From the NCBI GenBank assembly GCA_022497155.1, contig MU385736.1, positions 248,001-312,000 on the forward strand: 64,000 nucleotides of DNA, written 5' to 3'. Under the pieces are notes generated by a model. It ran no database searches and was not told the DNA's origin. It worked only from the letters and a program-made list of their open reading frames with translations. How positions within the stretch are numbered: the first letter of the stretch is position 1; each line of letters starts with the position of its first letter. The DNA is from Whalleya microplaca (taxonomy: Eukaryota; Ascomycota; Sordariomycetes; Xylariales; Xylariaceae). Position numbers and translations under genes: made by a program. Below are positions 45,160 through 58,183 of this stretch, piece after piece.

Positions 45160-45592
45160 TCTTGTATGTATAAGTCCTTTTCCGACGGAGTGAAGAAATA
45201 TCTGGTTGTAATAAAAGCGCCCCCACGCCGCGATTGAAAGCTTGGAAGCTCAGAAAATTTTAGCGGTGAAAGCCGGCATTACTTTCGCTAGCGGATCGAG
45301 GCTCCCGATCTTGTTTAGCGGCCGAAGCCAATGACGATCCATTCACTGCCGTCGGCCGTCAACCTCAACTATCTACAAGCTCGCGGTATTTCATATACTA
45401 TTATTTATTCCTTTCCAATGAGGATCAATTTATACTGAAGTATAGAATTTGTAAAAGTAATTTACACTTTGCTCTTACATAGTTCATATTGTAGTCCCAA
45501 CCACTGATGTGTCCGTCCTCACCTTACTGTTCACCACTTACAGAGCGCTATGATCAAATGAGCTTCATTTCTACTCTAGCATCTAAAACATA
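45160..45592. promoter_or_regulatory. Divergent promoter, BFR2 and IND1
   Basis: The 433 bp between the start codons of two divergent housekeeping genes must hold both promoters. No specific motif was assigned. Confidence 0.55.
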
Positions 45593-46764
45593 ATGGGGTC
45601 ATTATTACAACGCAGACTATTCCACGCCTTCCGCACCCTCCAGCATGAGAACCCACTAGTACGTAAACCGCAAGCCACCCTTCACACCCCAAAACCCCCA
45701 GACTCACAACCGTCGATCCATGTAGGGCCTACCGCGAACGGGGTCGATCCCGCGCATGCAGCGTGGCCTCCCCGAGCGGCGCCAGATCAAAGACGTCGCC
45801 AAAGTCGTCGCCGTGTCCTCCGCCAAGGGCGGCGTGGGCAAGAGCACCGTGGCAGGTCGGTCACCAAGCAACCCCACTATTACTAGCACGTAGCATCAAA
45901 CTAAACGAGTCACCGGTGGTGATGTGCAGCGAACTTATCCCTCGCCTTCGCGAGACTGGGCTACCGGTCCGGGATCCTCGACACCGACATCTTCGGGCCG
46001 TCGATCCCGACGCTGTTCGACCTGAGCGGCGAGCCGCGGCTCTCAGACAGTACGTGGACGTGTGACTTTTAGCTCTCATCTCATCGGATTGTGTATAGTA
46101 TCGTGTACGTGGATATCTAATTCGGCGTTGCAGACAACCAGCTCCTCCCCATGTCCAATTACGGCGTCAAGACGATGTCCATGGGCTACCTGGTCGGCGA
46201 GGACGCGCCCGTGGTGTGGCGCGGCCTGATGGTGATGAAGGCCCTGCAGCAGCTCCTCCACGAGGTTGACTGGGGCGGTCTCGATATCCTGGTCCTTGAC
46301 CTTCCGCCCGGGACGGGGGACACGCAGCTGAGCATCACGCAGCAAATTGTGCTTGATGGTGAGAGTGGCCCATCCTTGTAGACACGTATATATCTCGGGA
46401 ATACTAAACCCCAGCAGGCTCAATCATCGTCACTACACCACATACGCTGGCCGTGAAGGACGCAGTCAAGGGCATCAACATGTTCAAGAAAGTCAATGTG
46501 CCGTTACTCGGGCTTGTGCAAAACATGTCACGGTTCACTTGCCCGCATTGTCACCAGGGCACGTCCGTGTTTGGGTCTACTGAGCGAGTCAAGGGCATTT
46601 GTCAGGAGCACTCGATGGACTTGCTTGGGGACATCCCATTACACCAGAATATCGGAGACGACGGCCAAGGGGGCAAACCTACGGTAGTTTCCGAACCCGA
46701 AAGTGAGCGAGCACAGGCCTTTATGGATATTGCTCGGAGCGTGGGCTTGAAGGTCGGACTGTAG
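45593..46764 (+). CDS. IND1: Mitochondrial Fe-S P-loop ATPase IND1 (Mrp/NBP35 family)
   Basis: Scaffold/ATPase that helps insert Fe-S clusters into respiratory complex I. Exons 45593-45658, 45726-45855, 45930-46049, 46134-46358 and 46418-46764 give 295 residues. The basic N terminus ([17 protein letters not shown]) looks like a mitochondrial presequence. [14 protein letters not shown] precedes the deviant Walker A, AKGGVGKS at 55-62. [11 protein letters not shown] and [12 protein letters not shown] follow, and the Fe-S binding CxxC is Cys222-Cys225 (CPHC). Intron 2 has a weak donor (GTCGGT). The frame is intact. Confidence 0.95.
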
Positions 46765-47226
46765 ATATTGACATTGTGATAAAACATTGCAGCATATAAG
46801 CCAATAAAGCAATCACGAAATCGCTTCGCTTCGGTAGCAATGCTCGTGTGACGGAACGAGATAGACCACAGCGCCTGGACAGAGCTGTTCTGTATCAACC
46901 GTTCCACGCGAGGCAGAAGACTACGAAGCGTCATGGTTCCTGTAGATGACAAGGATTTAGCAAATCAACCCTTCTACAATGGGGCCATTTGGATGTCAAA
47001 GAACTCTCCGCTTGAAATGTGTTTATATTGATGCTCGAGAGCCCGGCTTGGAGAGGGCCGGAACACTAAAAGGAGCGTCTAGTTCGAGGACTAGGTTAGC
47101 ATCCATTGAACCTAAGAGACGGGAGGAAGGGGATCAAAGCCTGAATTCCATTCCCAACGCCTACGCCATCAGATGCTTCATGTTTCCCATGCGACGTTCT
47201 ATACTAATGTCCACCTGCAGCCAGTA
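46765..47226. other. Intergenic between convergent IND1 and SPF30 genes
   Basis: About 0.46 kb of 3' flanks. An ORF at 46979-47230 has no domain. Confidence 0.35.
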
Positions 47227-48251
47227 TTAGTCCAAGTCATCGTTGGTCTGGTAGATGTGACGGCTTCTCGTTGGATCCTTCCGCATAGCCTGTCCTGAGC
47301 CCGTGAAACCAACTGTATATACGTGAGTCTCGATTCCATAGCGATATTGTTAAAGGGTGACTAACCTCTTGCATGGACTCCCTCTGGAGTACGAAACATG
47401 CTATCCTTTTTGCCCTTGTGGCCCTTCGCGAATTTGGACTTCGAGTTAAACTCTTGCCACTTGTTCTTGCCAGCCTCGAGCTCCCTAGTCGCCTTGATCT
47501 TCTTGGCCGTAGGCTTTGCCTCGCCCGTGTTTTTGAGCACCTCCTCTCTGTTCTTCTGTGCTAGCTCGGGGTTGATGCTTGCGGCGGCGGAGATAACGCC
47601 GGGAGCCGACGAGGTCGAAGGCGCTGGCGGCTGGGACGGTGTTGAAGTCGGGGTCCCGTTGTTAACGAGTGTCCCGTCAGCCTTCCGTTTCTGCGCGATC
47701 GGCCGAATGTCCTTCGATCGGAGCTGCTCAGTGGTGTCATAACTTTTGAACTTCACAACGTATATGGGTGCCGTAGATGAACCAGTGATTGATGTGATAC
47801 GAGCCGGGTAGAAGCCTCTATCTCCAGAAATCCATTTCGCCATTACATTATCGTTGACCTTATAGTTCACTGGTCCCGCGTCGGCATCCTTCTCCTCGAC
47901 CGGGGCGCTCTTCTTGAAAGCCGGGTGGTTCTCGCGCGACCATTTCTCTTGGACTGGAGGCGGTGACGGTGCTTTCGGCTTCGGTGGCGATGCCTTGGTC
48001 GGCTTCAATTCAGCAATGGTTTCGTTCAACAGCGCGAGCGCATCATCTAACTCAGACTTTAGAGCAAGCAGCTCTCCGTTGCCAGGGTCGTCTTTAAGAC
48101 CAGCGTGTACTACATCAAGCTATCGACCGTGGTTAGCCTCTCGTCGAAGGAGAATGGGTGGTGATAAAGACGGTGGATAGATGGTCGGATGGTGGCTTAC
48201 CTGCTCCTGGTATTGCTTGATATCATCCTCGAGGTTGGTGATCTCGCTCAT
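47227..48251 (-). CDS. spf30: SPF30/SMNDC1-like Tudor-domain splicing factor
   Basis: Nuclear spliceosome assembly factor, 296 residues, in exons 48251-48201, 48119-47366 and 47312-47227. The N terminus is a coiled-coil-like stretch (DDIKQYQEQLDVV). The Tudor domain at about 102-158 (NYKVNDNVMAKWISGDRGFYPARITSI) binds symmetric dimethyl-arginine in this family. The C-terminal KNKWQEFNSKSKFAKGHKGK and SMFRTPEG blocks are typical of SPF30. The last exon (VGFTGSGQAMRKDPTRSRH) completes the conserved end. Confidence 0.93.
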
Positions 48252-48825
48252 ATTTACGACAGTACGTAACTAGAAATTAATCAAGAATTGTCTGGGACAG
48301 AAAATAGCGATGCAATATCATAAATTTGGGCGTGTCTACCTGGGTATCGAGATGCCGGAATATGTTACTGGGGAGGAAGCATGGCCCTGCCCGCACCTGC
48401 GGATAAATTGATAAGCCCAGTCGCCAGTCCAGCCATTATGTAATCAAAGATTTGCCACCTGGCAGTCAGTTGTCCAGCCATAGAATGTCCTCCCTTTTCC
48501 TACGCATAATTGCTTTAATCGCAGGCCTTCTCGTTCCAAAGACTTGCTACCATACGGGTTAGATTATGAGCATTTATGTCAAAGATCGATAGCGGAATCA
48601 TTTATCATGTATACTTCTAGATTTTATGCTTATTTAAATTTGACCAGCCAGGCCTCTTGACTGGCATCTATACCGGTCCATGACCTTGTCTAAGCTAGGT
48701 GCCAACTCCTTTCCCCATTACCAAGGAGATAATATCCGTTTCACGAACTCGCGTATCCTCATCTAAGTCATTCTTCCCCTCCCAAACGCAGCATTACTAA
48801 AAAACCAGAACTTTTGTTTTTGTAA
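48252..48825. other. Intergenic, SPF30 upstream region
   Basis: About 0.57 kb between SPF30 and the end of the channel gene. Nothing recognised beyond the presumed SPF30 promoter. Confidence 0.35.
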
Positions 48826-51800
48826 TCATTTAAACCGACTATTCGCCGGCGTCCGCCCCGGAGGTGCTGCATCGCCGAGCAGATTTACGTCCGAGAAATC
48901 ATCCAGGCCACCCGAAGCCTGGGCATGATCAGCTGAACCATCGGACCAGGTGCGGACAAGGCGTCCGCGTGAGAGGGCCGACGGTGCGTGGTATCCCGGC
49001 GGGTAGCTGACACCCTCGAGGTCGGGCGTCACCGTCCGCTCCATATCGTTTGGACCACCAGTGCGGCCTCTAAATGGGGCTGGCGAAGCCGCCCGCGAGT
49101 CAGCCCGCGAGGTGTACGCAGTGCTCGGGGTACCAGGCCGCGATAGGTCGGATGGCCTGCCGTATAGCTCGCCGTCGCCCCCGAACTGCTCGCGGAATTC
49201 CTCGTGGTCGCGGAAGTGCTCGAAGTCCATGTCCGCCTCGTTGACGAACTCAAAGGGTGCCGGTGTGCCGTCAGCGGCTGGCTGGCCTGGGTTCTGTCGG
49301 TACATCGGCTGCATCTTGTAGGTGTCGCTGTAGCTGGTGTTTTCGTCTAAGTCCGAGTCCAGCTGGCCACGGCAAACCTCCGCCAGGAGATGTTGGGATC
49401 TAGCGTGGACCATCGGGACTAATAATTTTTTGTATAATGCCGGATGACCGAAGCGGACACCGACACGATCGCGTTTCGTCCCCTTGACTCTTTTTGGTAG
49501 AATTTCTTCTGTCCCAGTTTGAGTACCTCTGCTGTAGAAATGTTGGTCGTTGTCGAATGTACGCCGGCAATACCACTTGAAAGCACCCAAGACAACTACT
49601 AGAGGGATCATAAGTATGACCTGAAGTAATGACTCCTTCCTAGCAATGATAAAGAGGGTCGTGACAATATTGGAGAGCAAAGTCGCAAATAGTATTCTGT
49701 TGACAAGCACTCGCCAGAATGAGCCACCCGACTCATATTTTGTGATGAATACATACCTGAGAAACAATTAGAATGGACGACGGAATAGTCTCGTTGCAGG
49801 ATATCTCCACTCACAAGAGAAGGTATTTCTTCAGATAACTGTCGAATAAAAAGTACAAAGCAGTAACAGGAAGCACCAAGGGTTGAAACGGTGCGAATAC
49901 TAAAGCGACAGTACTGTAGAAGAGGAAATTGTTGTAGTAGGCGGCGTAGTCGAAAGGAGCAGGCGCCGTAAGTTCAATCAGCTCTCGGGGGGTTGGGTTA
50001 AACAGCCTGCGTTGTATATAGTTACTAGATAGCTTCAAGAGCTGGGATATGTCCAGGGCTGCCCCAAAGTTTCGTTGGAGGAGGTAGTTAAGCCAGAATG
50101 GGGATACGTCGCAGAAGGCCGTCATGAGGTTACCGAATGGATCACTTCCAACAATGGCTGACCACAAATCGGTGTTCTCTTTCGCACTGGCCACTGCAGT
50201 TCCATACTTCCAGGCTGTTGAGAATAGAGAGAATACTATAAGGTTGTTGAAAACAAAGAATGCGTAGAGCTTGTGGGCAACGTGCCTCTCGCGCTCTGTT
50301 CTGGAGTAATCGCCAGCATACACCGAGAGACGTCGGAAGATGACCGGGAGGAGCAAGTAGAACAAAGTCGTTACCAAAGGCGCTGCGATACCTTGAATAG
50401 CACCCCATAATTTAGGATCTCGTCGAAGCTCCGTATCAAACGCAGGCCATACAGAACCGAGGTTACTCAAGTTCGCAAGAAAGATGGCAATGAGTGCGTT
50501 GGGGACAGTCCAAACCACAGTGAGAAGAGTAACCCATAAATTGTTCACGAAAGCTCTCCAACGACGATTCGCGCGATTCAGTGGTAGATTTTCCCATATC
50601 AGGTCACTTGGTTTTGGAGCAAGCTGGACCGTAGTGCCATGAGGATGCTTTTTCTTGGCGGCGAATGCTACCTCGTGTGCTTGTGCTATGTTTCCATAGC
50701 TAGCAAATCCATACGGCATGACGTCCCTATCGTCCGCCGATTTCCTTCGTTGTATAATCTCATTCTTGAGTCTTTCGACACGAGATGTAAGATAATCGAT
50801 TGCATCGACCTTAGTATCGAGTTTATACGACGGGTCGCCCTTCTTAGACTTGCATTTAGGTCGCTTTGCCGGTAGTTTGTCCGGATTCTTAAGATACTTT
50901 GCAAGGACTTCTTCTAGCTCACGAACAGCCTCTTCGTGCTCTTCAAGTAGTTCCGGAAGGCCCTTGACGCTGCGAGAAATGATACCAGATGGCTCCCCAA
51001 CAGCGTCGACCTCATCCACAATCCTGCATACGCCGGCATCAGTGCGATGGCTTTTAGGGATATCAATAATCTAGGTAGTGTTGTCAGTATATTTCTTGCC
51101 TGCACAAATACACGCATCGACGAAGACCAGAAGCTTGTAAACCAGTCCCAAATTGATGTTATACTTTCCTCTGCTGCATGAAACTGAGTAATGCCGATGA
51201 TAAAATATTAGGATGATATAAAGCCCCGAAACTTGTGGGCTTCCGGTCATATTACTACTGTGCGAGCACTGGTGTTTCCTGTTGAAAGCATATGATGGCA
51301 GAATAGAAAGGAAATTTGTTCTACGTACCATAAGGGTGCGTGAGTGCAAACTGTCTTGATACTCCTGGCTATCAAAATAATCACGACGCAGGCGTGTCAC
51401 GGCCTTGTAATTGGTCCATAGAAAGAAGCAAATGATGACGGAGAACACCCAAGACACAATGACATGTGCCCAGCAAGCTGAACCCCAAACACCAAGAGGC
51501 GTAAGATCCATGAAGACATTAGAGCTGTCTGTGGTTTTGTTCTTGTTATTCTCAATCACATTGAGTGGGATGTATACGCCGCAGCCAATGACGGAGAGGA
51601 TCAGCATGATATTACGACACATCTTGGTGAAGCGCACTACAGTATCGGGAATCAGTATGTTTATTTTCTGTATAGCTTGAAGAATCATTAGGATTTTCTT
51701 AGACCTGTGTTGGGAGTAATTGACCCCCAGGTATGCCTATCCCAACAATTTTCATCATTGAAAAAGGACGGAAAGAGTAATGATTGATTATAGATGCTAC

Positions 51801-52176
51801 TTACGAAACATGGCTCCATCGAGGCCTATTTTCTCGACAAGAACCTGCTCACGGGTCTTGATGACAGGTCGCATCCAGGCGAATACACCTTTTTCCACAG
51901 GTGGCGGCGCATGTTTCTCGTCGGCATGTTTAAGGCGAGGAGCATAAACAGTCCCATTATAAGGGCGCAAAGCACAAAAAAGAGCACCACAAACAGCTGC
52001 TGCCCCTAACGAGTATCCAAGAGACGAGAAGAATGCTTTTTCGCTTAACTGAGACGCTCTAAGTCAGCAACTTATACAGTAGCGGCGGGTCAGCAGCATA
52101 CCTCAGTATTAAAGGGGTTTTGGATAAGACTTAGGAACTGGTCAGTCTTGCCCCGTGGTAGCATTCTCGTACCCAT
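48826..52176 (-). CDS. CSC1/OSCA/TMEM63-type calcium-permeable stress-gated cation channel
   Basis: Plasma-membrane or internal-membrane mechanosensitive/osmosensitive channel of the DUF221 (RSN1_7TM) family, 937 residues. Exons 52176-52102, 52048-51805, 51636-51329, 51070-49815 and 49756-48826 join in frame. The N-terminal late-exocytosis region includes LGYSLGAAAVCGALFCALRPYN, then FTKMCRNIMLILSVIGCG and TLMIIDIPK. The cytosolic loop has basic and coiled segments. The 7TM core includes NALIAIFLANLS, LPVIFRRLS and FAPFQPLVLPVTALYFLFD. The C-terminal tail is long and disordered with a phospho-like region (RPGTPSTAYTSR). The frame is intact. Confidence 0.94.
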
Positions 52177-54780
52177 GGCGCATCGATGCTTAACAGACAA
52201 AGAAATAAGTGGGACAAGTAGGAATAGATAGTCTATTCAAATTGACTATGCCATGAAGACAACCTAGAATACTACGTCGAAACACCATCAACAAGAATAG
52301 ACTCTACCCAATCAGATGAAGGTGATATTTTCTTGTTGAAATAGGGGAGGACGAGTAAATGATGAATCCCACAGCAGAAAGAAGTTGAGAAATCCTTGAT
52401 ACAGACAAAGAAGAAAGTTATACAATGGAAACAGAGAAAAAGAGATCCAATTGGTTTCACTGTATGTACGAAAGTGAAGTTGCATGTGAATTCCTAGAAG
52501 GCGCCCCTTGAGAATGAAGAATATTTCCGTTTCGTCAGGGTCTAGTGTACATACACGTGGTACCTAGTAAATTCAGGGGACCAACTTAAGACTGATTACG
52601 CCACGCTGGTGGATCATGCTCGCTAGCGAGAACTTGATACGAGCCGGTCACAGTGTCGAGACCATTCTAAAGACGTAAATAGCAGCTATGAACTCGATCG
52701 AATCTAAATCGCGTCTAGGATCGGGACCTGGACCCTGCTTGTTCTATCTGTTGATTGCACGTTCCAGGCACCTGGTATCGCCAGGGACCACAAATATTCC
52801 GTACAGGCGTTGCAAATCCATGCGTACGCAATGAGCTGGGTCTCACAAGGAAAATTATCAAGCCAAGCTAGTGTGGAAGCCTGATAAATTTTTCTCGGGC
52901 GAAGAAAGAGATCTGCCATATAAGCTGTAATTCTCTACTACTTCTTATTAAACTTCGGTGCCTGGCTACATGCTTGCATATATGTCCTTATCCCTTCACC
53001 AGATCTAGATCATGAATTATGATTGGCAAGATCGCCGACAAGGTTTAGATCTGGGGTGCAGTGGTCCACGCTAGCAAGAACCAGAGATCTGATCGGCTGA
53101 GACCTCATGATTATGTACGACACCACAGTCATTGGCGATATGTTGATATAAATCTTCCACAGAATAAACCTGGAAAAGGAATTGAATAAACCATGTCTTG
53201 ACCTACGGTCTCACCGCGAGCTTAAAGCAGCGAATCTTCAGAGATTTGGCAGATTATGCGAATGGGAGAATGGCGATTCAAAGCAAGGATGTTGAAGCTG
53301 CCTTCCACACAGGTAATTCAACGCTGTAGAAGTGCAGAGTAATAATAAACTCCATGCAGAACATGCAGAAATGCAGCAGTTCTTAATAAGATGAACATAT
53401 CAGTGACCCTTGACCTCATAATGACCAAAGCTATAATAATCATAGAAGATTGACTGGAATTGACCGAATGTCCACTAAGATGTTCAATGCGTCTGTCTAA
53501 GACGACATAAATGACGTTTAACTACTTAAGTAGGTAGCTCTACGCGTAACCCTCGGCTTTCACCGTTCGCCTGCCGTTCTTACTTTGTAGGCGGATAACT
53601 CAATTGCTTGGTTAAGCAGATAATCTAGATATATGCCATAACGGAGCCCTTACTACAGCTCCGTGTTCAACCACCCACTGAACCGGATTGAAACCATTAC
53701 ATGACACGCATAAGCAGCCACTTGCGCAATCGCTAGGGTTATATAGATTTTCACATGATGAATCGCGAGGACCGAAGCAACTGAACTTATCAGTCAATTC
53801 CGACCTCGGCCGAGTCAACGCGCCTCGTTCTACAATAATACCATCTTTGGAAATCAACTACGTAGAGTAGTCTACCGTTTTCTGATCAGGGCGCCGGGGA
53901 CGGACCTCGGGAGGAAGGTTGCTTTGGTACATAAGTATTTGATCGTCCGCTATGCCGACTCAGTCTTCGTCTTTGAGGTCCTCAATGAGATATGCTTTGT
54001 ATTTCTAGACAAGCAAATTGACAGTAACTAATTCTACCGACTTTGCTATCTGCCATTTCATCAAGTTGTATTTGCATAACTAACGCGCGTGTGTAGCGCA
54101 GAGCAGATCCAGTATTTTACATGGTGAAAATATCGTATATGAAGTTTCAAGAAGAAGTCTGTACTTGTACGATACTCTCCTTAATGCTGCATTGACCACT
54201 TCCACCATCCTGTCGCCCATAGTGATGTTGTCTGCTTACTACCTTCACTCTAGCTAGCCTACTGATCGAGCAGCTCCCCAAGGAGTGCTCAATAAATGTG
54301 TTTTAGAAAGCTATCATATATGAATTGAATTTTTGCTTGGCTTGGTCTCGTAAGTTTCATACTCTCGAGTCCTGCGATATCTCACTCTCTATTGCACAGG
54401 ACTAGAGTAACGACTCATCTATATTCGCTATCGTTTATATTATTAGGAGGATTAATGAATGGGGCCCTATGAGGTCGTTGATTACTAGAAGGATGCTGCG
54501 CTAAGTGATAAGATGGATATCAGCTCCCGAGGTGTGGTCCTAATGCCCTACGGTCTTATGTCTGAGACGATAGAGTCTTTCCATTGTCGTCACTACGTAT
54601 CGGAGCGTTGGAAACTCTTAGGATCGGGCTGGTAGGTTCAGCGGCGAGGGACATCACAGGCAGGAAAGTGGACCTTGAGGTGCTTGGCATGAGATAGGGG
54701 TAAAATGACTTTCCTTCCACCAATAGATAGGTACGCATTCTGCGGTTTCGCTCCAAAATCATGGTGTTCCTAGATGCGTG
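52177..54780. other. Long gene-poor stretch
   Basis: About 2.6 kb between the channel and the Ras-like gene. Only short ORFs are seen; one of them (53612-53857, minus) is cysteine-rich and listed separately. No repeat or RNA gene was recognised. Confidence 0.35.
53612..53857 (-). CDS. Cysteine-rich short ORF, doubtful
   Basis: Not recognised. The ORF encodes a compact six-cysteine stretch with spacing C-x7-C-x8-C-x3-C-x1-C-x2-C (within SCFGPRDSSCENLYN and DCASGCLCVSC). Such spacing is seen in small secreted disulphide-rich proteins. However, it lacks an ATG at its start, and I found no upstream exon with a signal peptide. It may be a relic or chance. Confidence 0.15.
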   Translation of the reverse strand: MISKDGIIVERGALTRPRSELTDKFSCFGPRDSSCENLYNPSDCASGCLCVSCNGFNPVQWVVEHGAVVRAPLWHISRLSA

Positions 54781-56543
54781 CTACTCTCCCGTGTCATTCA
54801 AGCCCGAGGATGTGGGCGTCTCATCTTCATCCATAGATTCTCTAGTATTTCTCAATATCTTTATAATTTCCATGAAAGGCAACTGCGTGCTGTCACCTGT
54901 CGTTGCTGAGCATTCACAGTGTTTGCATGCCAGATCTGTTGCCAGAGAAGGACCGTAATCCTCGGGCACAGATCGTTCTTCTGTCAAGTCTGCTTTAGTC
55001 GCAACTATAACCACTGGTATATTGGACGTCCAAACATGTCCCTTTCTGGACTTCGCCTCTATAATACGGTCGAAAAGAGATCGAACTCGACAAAATGAAT
55101 AGAAATCTGTTATAGAATATGTGATCATGAAGCCCTCTGCTTCATCAATTGCATTCGAAGAAAGGACCTCGTACTCGTCGAGCCCAGATGTATCGGTGAT
55201 GCTTATGACAGAGGGCAGGTTATCAACTAATATTTCTCTAGAATGACTGTCGTGTGAAGTTTGAATGCCTAGTGTACCGTCAATATGTCCATAGCAGAAC
55301 TGTTATATTGTTAGCCTCTATTTTGCCGAACCAGTTACGCTCGCGTACCTTGTTCATCAATGCAGACTTTCCAACTCCACTCTCCCCGAAGACGAGAATT
55401 TTGTGAACTTTCGTCGGTGATTGCGTTACTATGTGTTCTCTATACCATGAACTGTTCTCGATATCCGCCAAGGATATTGGCAGTGCAGCGACAGACAAAT
55501 TGGATACTTCAGCCAAGCTAAGGCCGGAGAGCCTACTCCAAGCGGCGCTCTTTAGGAGACTCGTAGTGTTGGATATGTCCCAGTCGTTCCCCCTGATCCT
55601 AGCGTATACTGATGTTCGCGCTAGGATTCTTTCAAATGATCTTGTCTTGATCATTTTATCGAGGTGACTAGGGCCTGCTGGTTCAATAGAGTAGGTATCA
55701 AATAGCATCGGTAGTGTCGAATAAAAGGAACCTGTGAATGCTGGTGTAACGAACTGTCTGGGGCGCTCAATGTCGGTGTCATTATGTTGTTCTGTTGTTT
55801 CTCTGATCGTGGAGGTCCGGTGTTCGTTATCTTCACCCTCTTCTGAGATAGTGATGATGCTACCTAAACCACCATTCGAGGGTCCAGCATCTGCAAGGCC
55901 TCTTATTGATGAGGAAGCCTGGTCCAACACAATAGATCTTCTGTCATCTGACTTGTTTCCACGATCTTCGTTTGCCTTAATAGCGTTTTTCATTACGAGA
56001 TCAAGCGACTCTCGAGACTTCCGAGCTTCCATATCGGACTTGCTAGTAAAGCCGTGAGCAACATTACAACCTATCTTGCATGGAAGTTACGTGTTTCTTT
56101 TTTTGTACTGACCACTGGAGAATATTTAATACTAAACTAATGGAAGTCTTGTGTTGCTGTATCCTTGCATTCAATTGGGTCAATTCTTTCTCGTGGACGG
56201 AGAAACGCAACCGTTGCCAACGCGAATGTTGGAGCCGCTCTGGCCATGTATTGACGAACTTCTCTAGATTCGAAAACGTAAGGATAGATTGAGTAAGGCA
56301 GATTATGAGGTGATCAACTTGGACCATAGCACGTCGTTGAAGTGGTATCTCCAGGTAAGAGTCGATCAATTCAGACACAGACTTGAGGGCTAATCGCATA
56401 TCGACAACACTGAGAAGGAGTTCATAAGCTGATTGCGGCACGTTGCTCGCTTTCTCGACGAATTCCTTGATCGCTGTATAGAGGGCTCCAGATAGCGTGA
56501 TAAGCCCAGCCACCGATGCTGCAATGCTCAATGGATCCGACAT
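54781..56543 (-). CDS. Ras-like small GTPase fused to a fungal NLR/STAND-type N-terminal domain
   Basis: Protein of 547 residues in exons 56543-56113, 56042-55349 and 55299-54781. Residues 1-143 (MSDPLSIAASVAGLITLSGALYTAI onward) match the helical N-terminal domain common at the head of fungal STAND/NLR and ankyrin proteins. The middle (about 150-350) is charged and probably disordered. The C-terminal part is a Ras-type G domain: G1 GESGVGKS at 363-370, G3 DTSG at 411-414, G4 TKAD at 476-479 and G5 ECSA at 504-507. There is no C-terminal CaaX prenylation box. Introns 1 and 2 rest on splice signals plus the family-like joins NILQCKSD and ALMNKFCYG. The role is unknown; incompatibility or immune signalling is suggested only by the N-terminal domain. 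Confidence 0.85.
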
Positions 56544-58183
56544 GGCGTTATAAAGTTTACCAACAATGGAAGGCTATCAGATTATTACATGGAGGAGCCA
56601 TGAGAGGACGCATAGCGTCAAGGCGGGCAGGCTGCAATCAAATAGACACTTACAGGTTGCCCTGCTTGCCATCATATTCAAAGTTCGGGCAAGCTTATCA
56701 ATCTAGGCACATTGAAGGCGACCCGGTGGCTTCGTGGTTAGCCTCTGAGAAGCATGTGGGTTCGTTCCAATTGGGCGAGTCTGCATATTGAGGCAGATGC
56801 ATTAAGGCTTAGCCATCACATCAGTTATATTGCGAATGCACGACCTAGTTTTGTCCATTCAGCGCATTCATACAGGCTGAGATTGTGACATCCACTGCTT
56901 ATATTGGAGAAGATTATATGACTTGTCAACAGCACTTACGTCCTTACCAGGTGTTCAGCCAATGAGAATACGGGGCTTGCTCGATTTCACCTATCAACGT
57001 TGTGTGGCGGAATCCTTCTCACGTACATAGTAACATGGGCTGCATGGGGATTATTGATACTGCGCGTTGTGATAAATCTCCGAGTGTCATAGCCTGGCTG
57101 CCTGGCACTGCTATAGAGACTTCTAGTGGTTACTGTTTCATCCAACTGCTGCATATGTAAGCTCATACCAGGGGGCCCTTGCTTTATATCTTATCAATCT
57201 CATCAACAGCTTTTCATCCTCGCCCAAGTGACGTCATGCACGAACAGGCAACTAACCTTACATACATGTATACGTTAAAGGTATGATGCCGAGCAGATAT
57301 GAACTCGGATCAATCTAGTTCATGGTGTCACTTCACCTAAACACAGCCATTGCCATGGCCGTTGCCTTGCCTGACTCTGATTGAAGGCAATTTTCTATAT
57401 TATCCCCATCGCCTAGACAAAAAACTATTCTATCACTAGCAGGGAAACATGTGGCTTGGCGTCACTTGTGGTAAGTGTGATCCTAGCCTGTTCGAACTTG
57501 CAGCAGAGAATCAGTTGAACCACGAGCGGAAGCTTGTACGCACGTCCAGACATTAAATCTAGCTATGCTGGCGAGTTGAGACTATATACTTTCCCATCTA
57601 AGTGATAGACACCTTGTAGTTGTGTCTTCTCAAGCAGCTAGATGCTGAGGATATATGCACATAGACAGCATGCAATATCTCAATTATCATACACTATCTG
57701 ACTGCGTGTTTATCTAGCAACTCCAATAGTGTCGCGCATTTACCATCATGAAGTACTGAGATCGAACTAAATTGCTGAAATCTACGATTACCCGGCGCTA
57801 TACATAGCAACTTCTCGTGTAAAATATTAGGGGGCAGAGCCCTTCCTAGCTTCACTTTACACTCGATGAGCCGTTATGCGGCTCATTACTTTCTGTCATA
57901 TTTACACCATATGGCTTCAAAGATTTTGTAGACCTGTATCACCTTATTTCAAATCACAAGGACTTCGTCATGTGCAATCGCAAAGTCTCATTTGAACTCT
58001 CGGGCAATTTTCATATCACATATTATCACATATTGGCTATCCGTAAATCATTTTCTATTATATTAAGGGAATGGATGTTCAATCTACTGAGATGTGTTTC
58101 TGTGTTCATGTGTCTCATAGAACATAAGTCACGCCGCTTAATCGGCTCTTCTACTTAGCTCCCTCGTTGATCTGTTCTACATC
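56544..58183. other. Intergenic stretch upstream of the Ras-like gene
   Basis: About 1.6 kb without a convincing gene. ORFs at 56516-56791 and 57970-58158 lack domains. Nothing else recognised. Confidence 0.35.

Noticed and set aside
57970..58158. Small ORF with hydrophobic content
   Set aside because: Too short and with no supporting signal or neighbour context.
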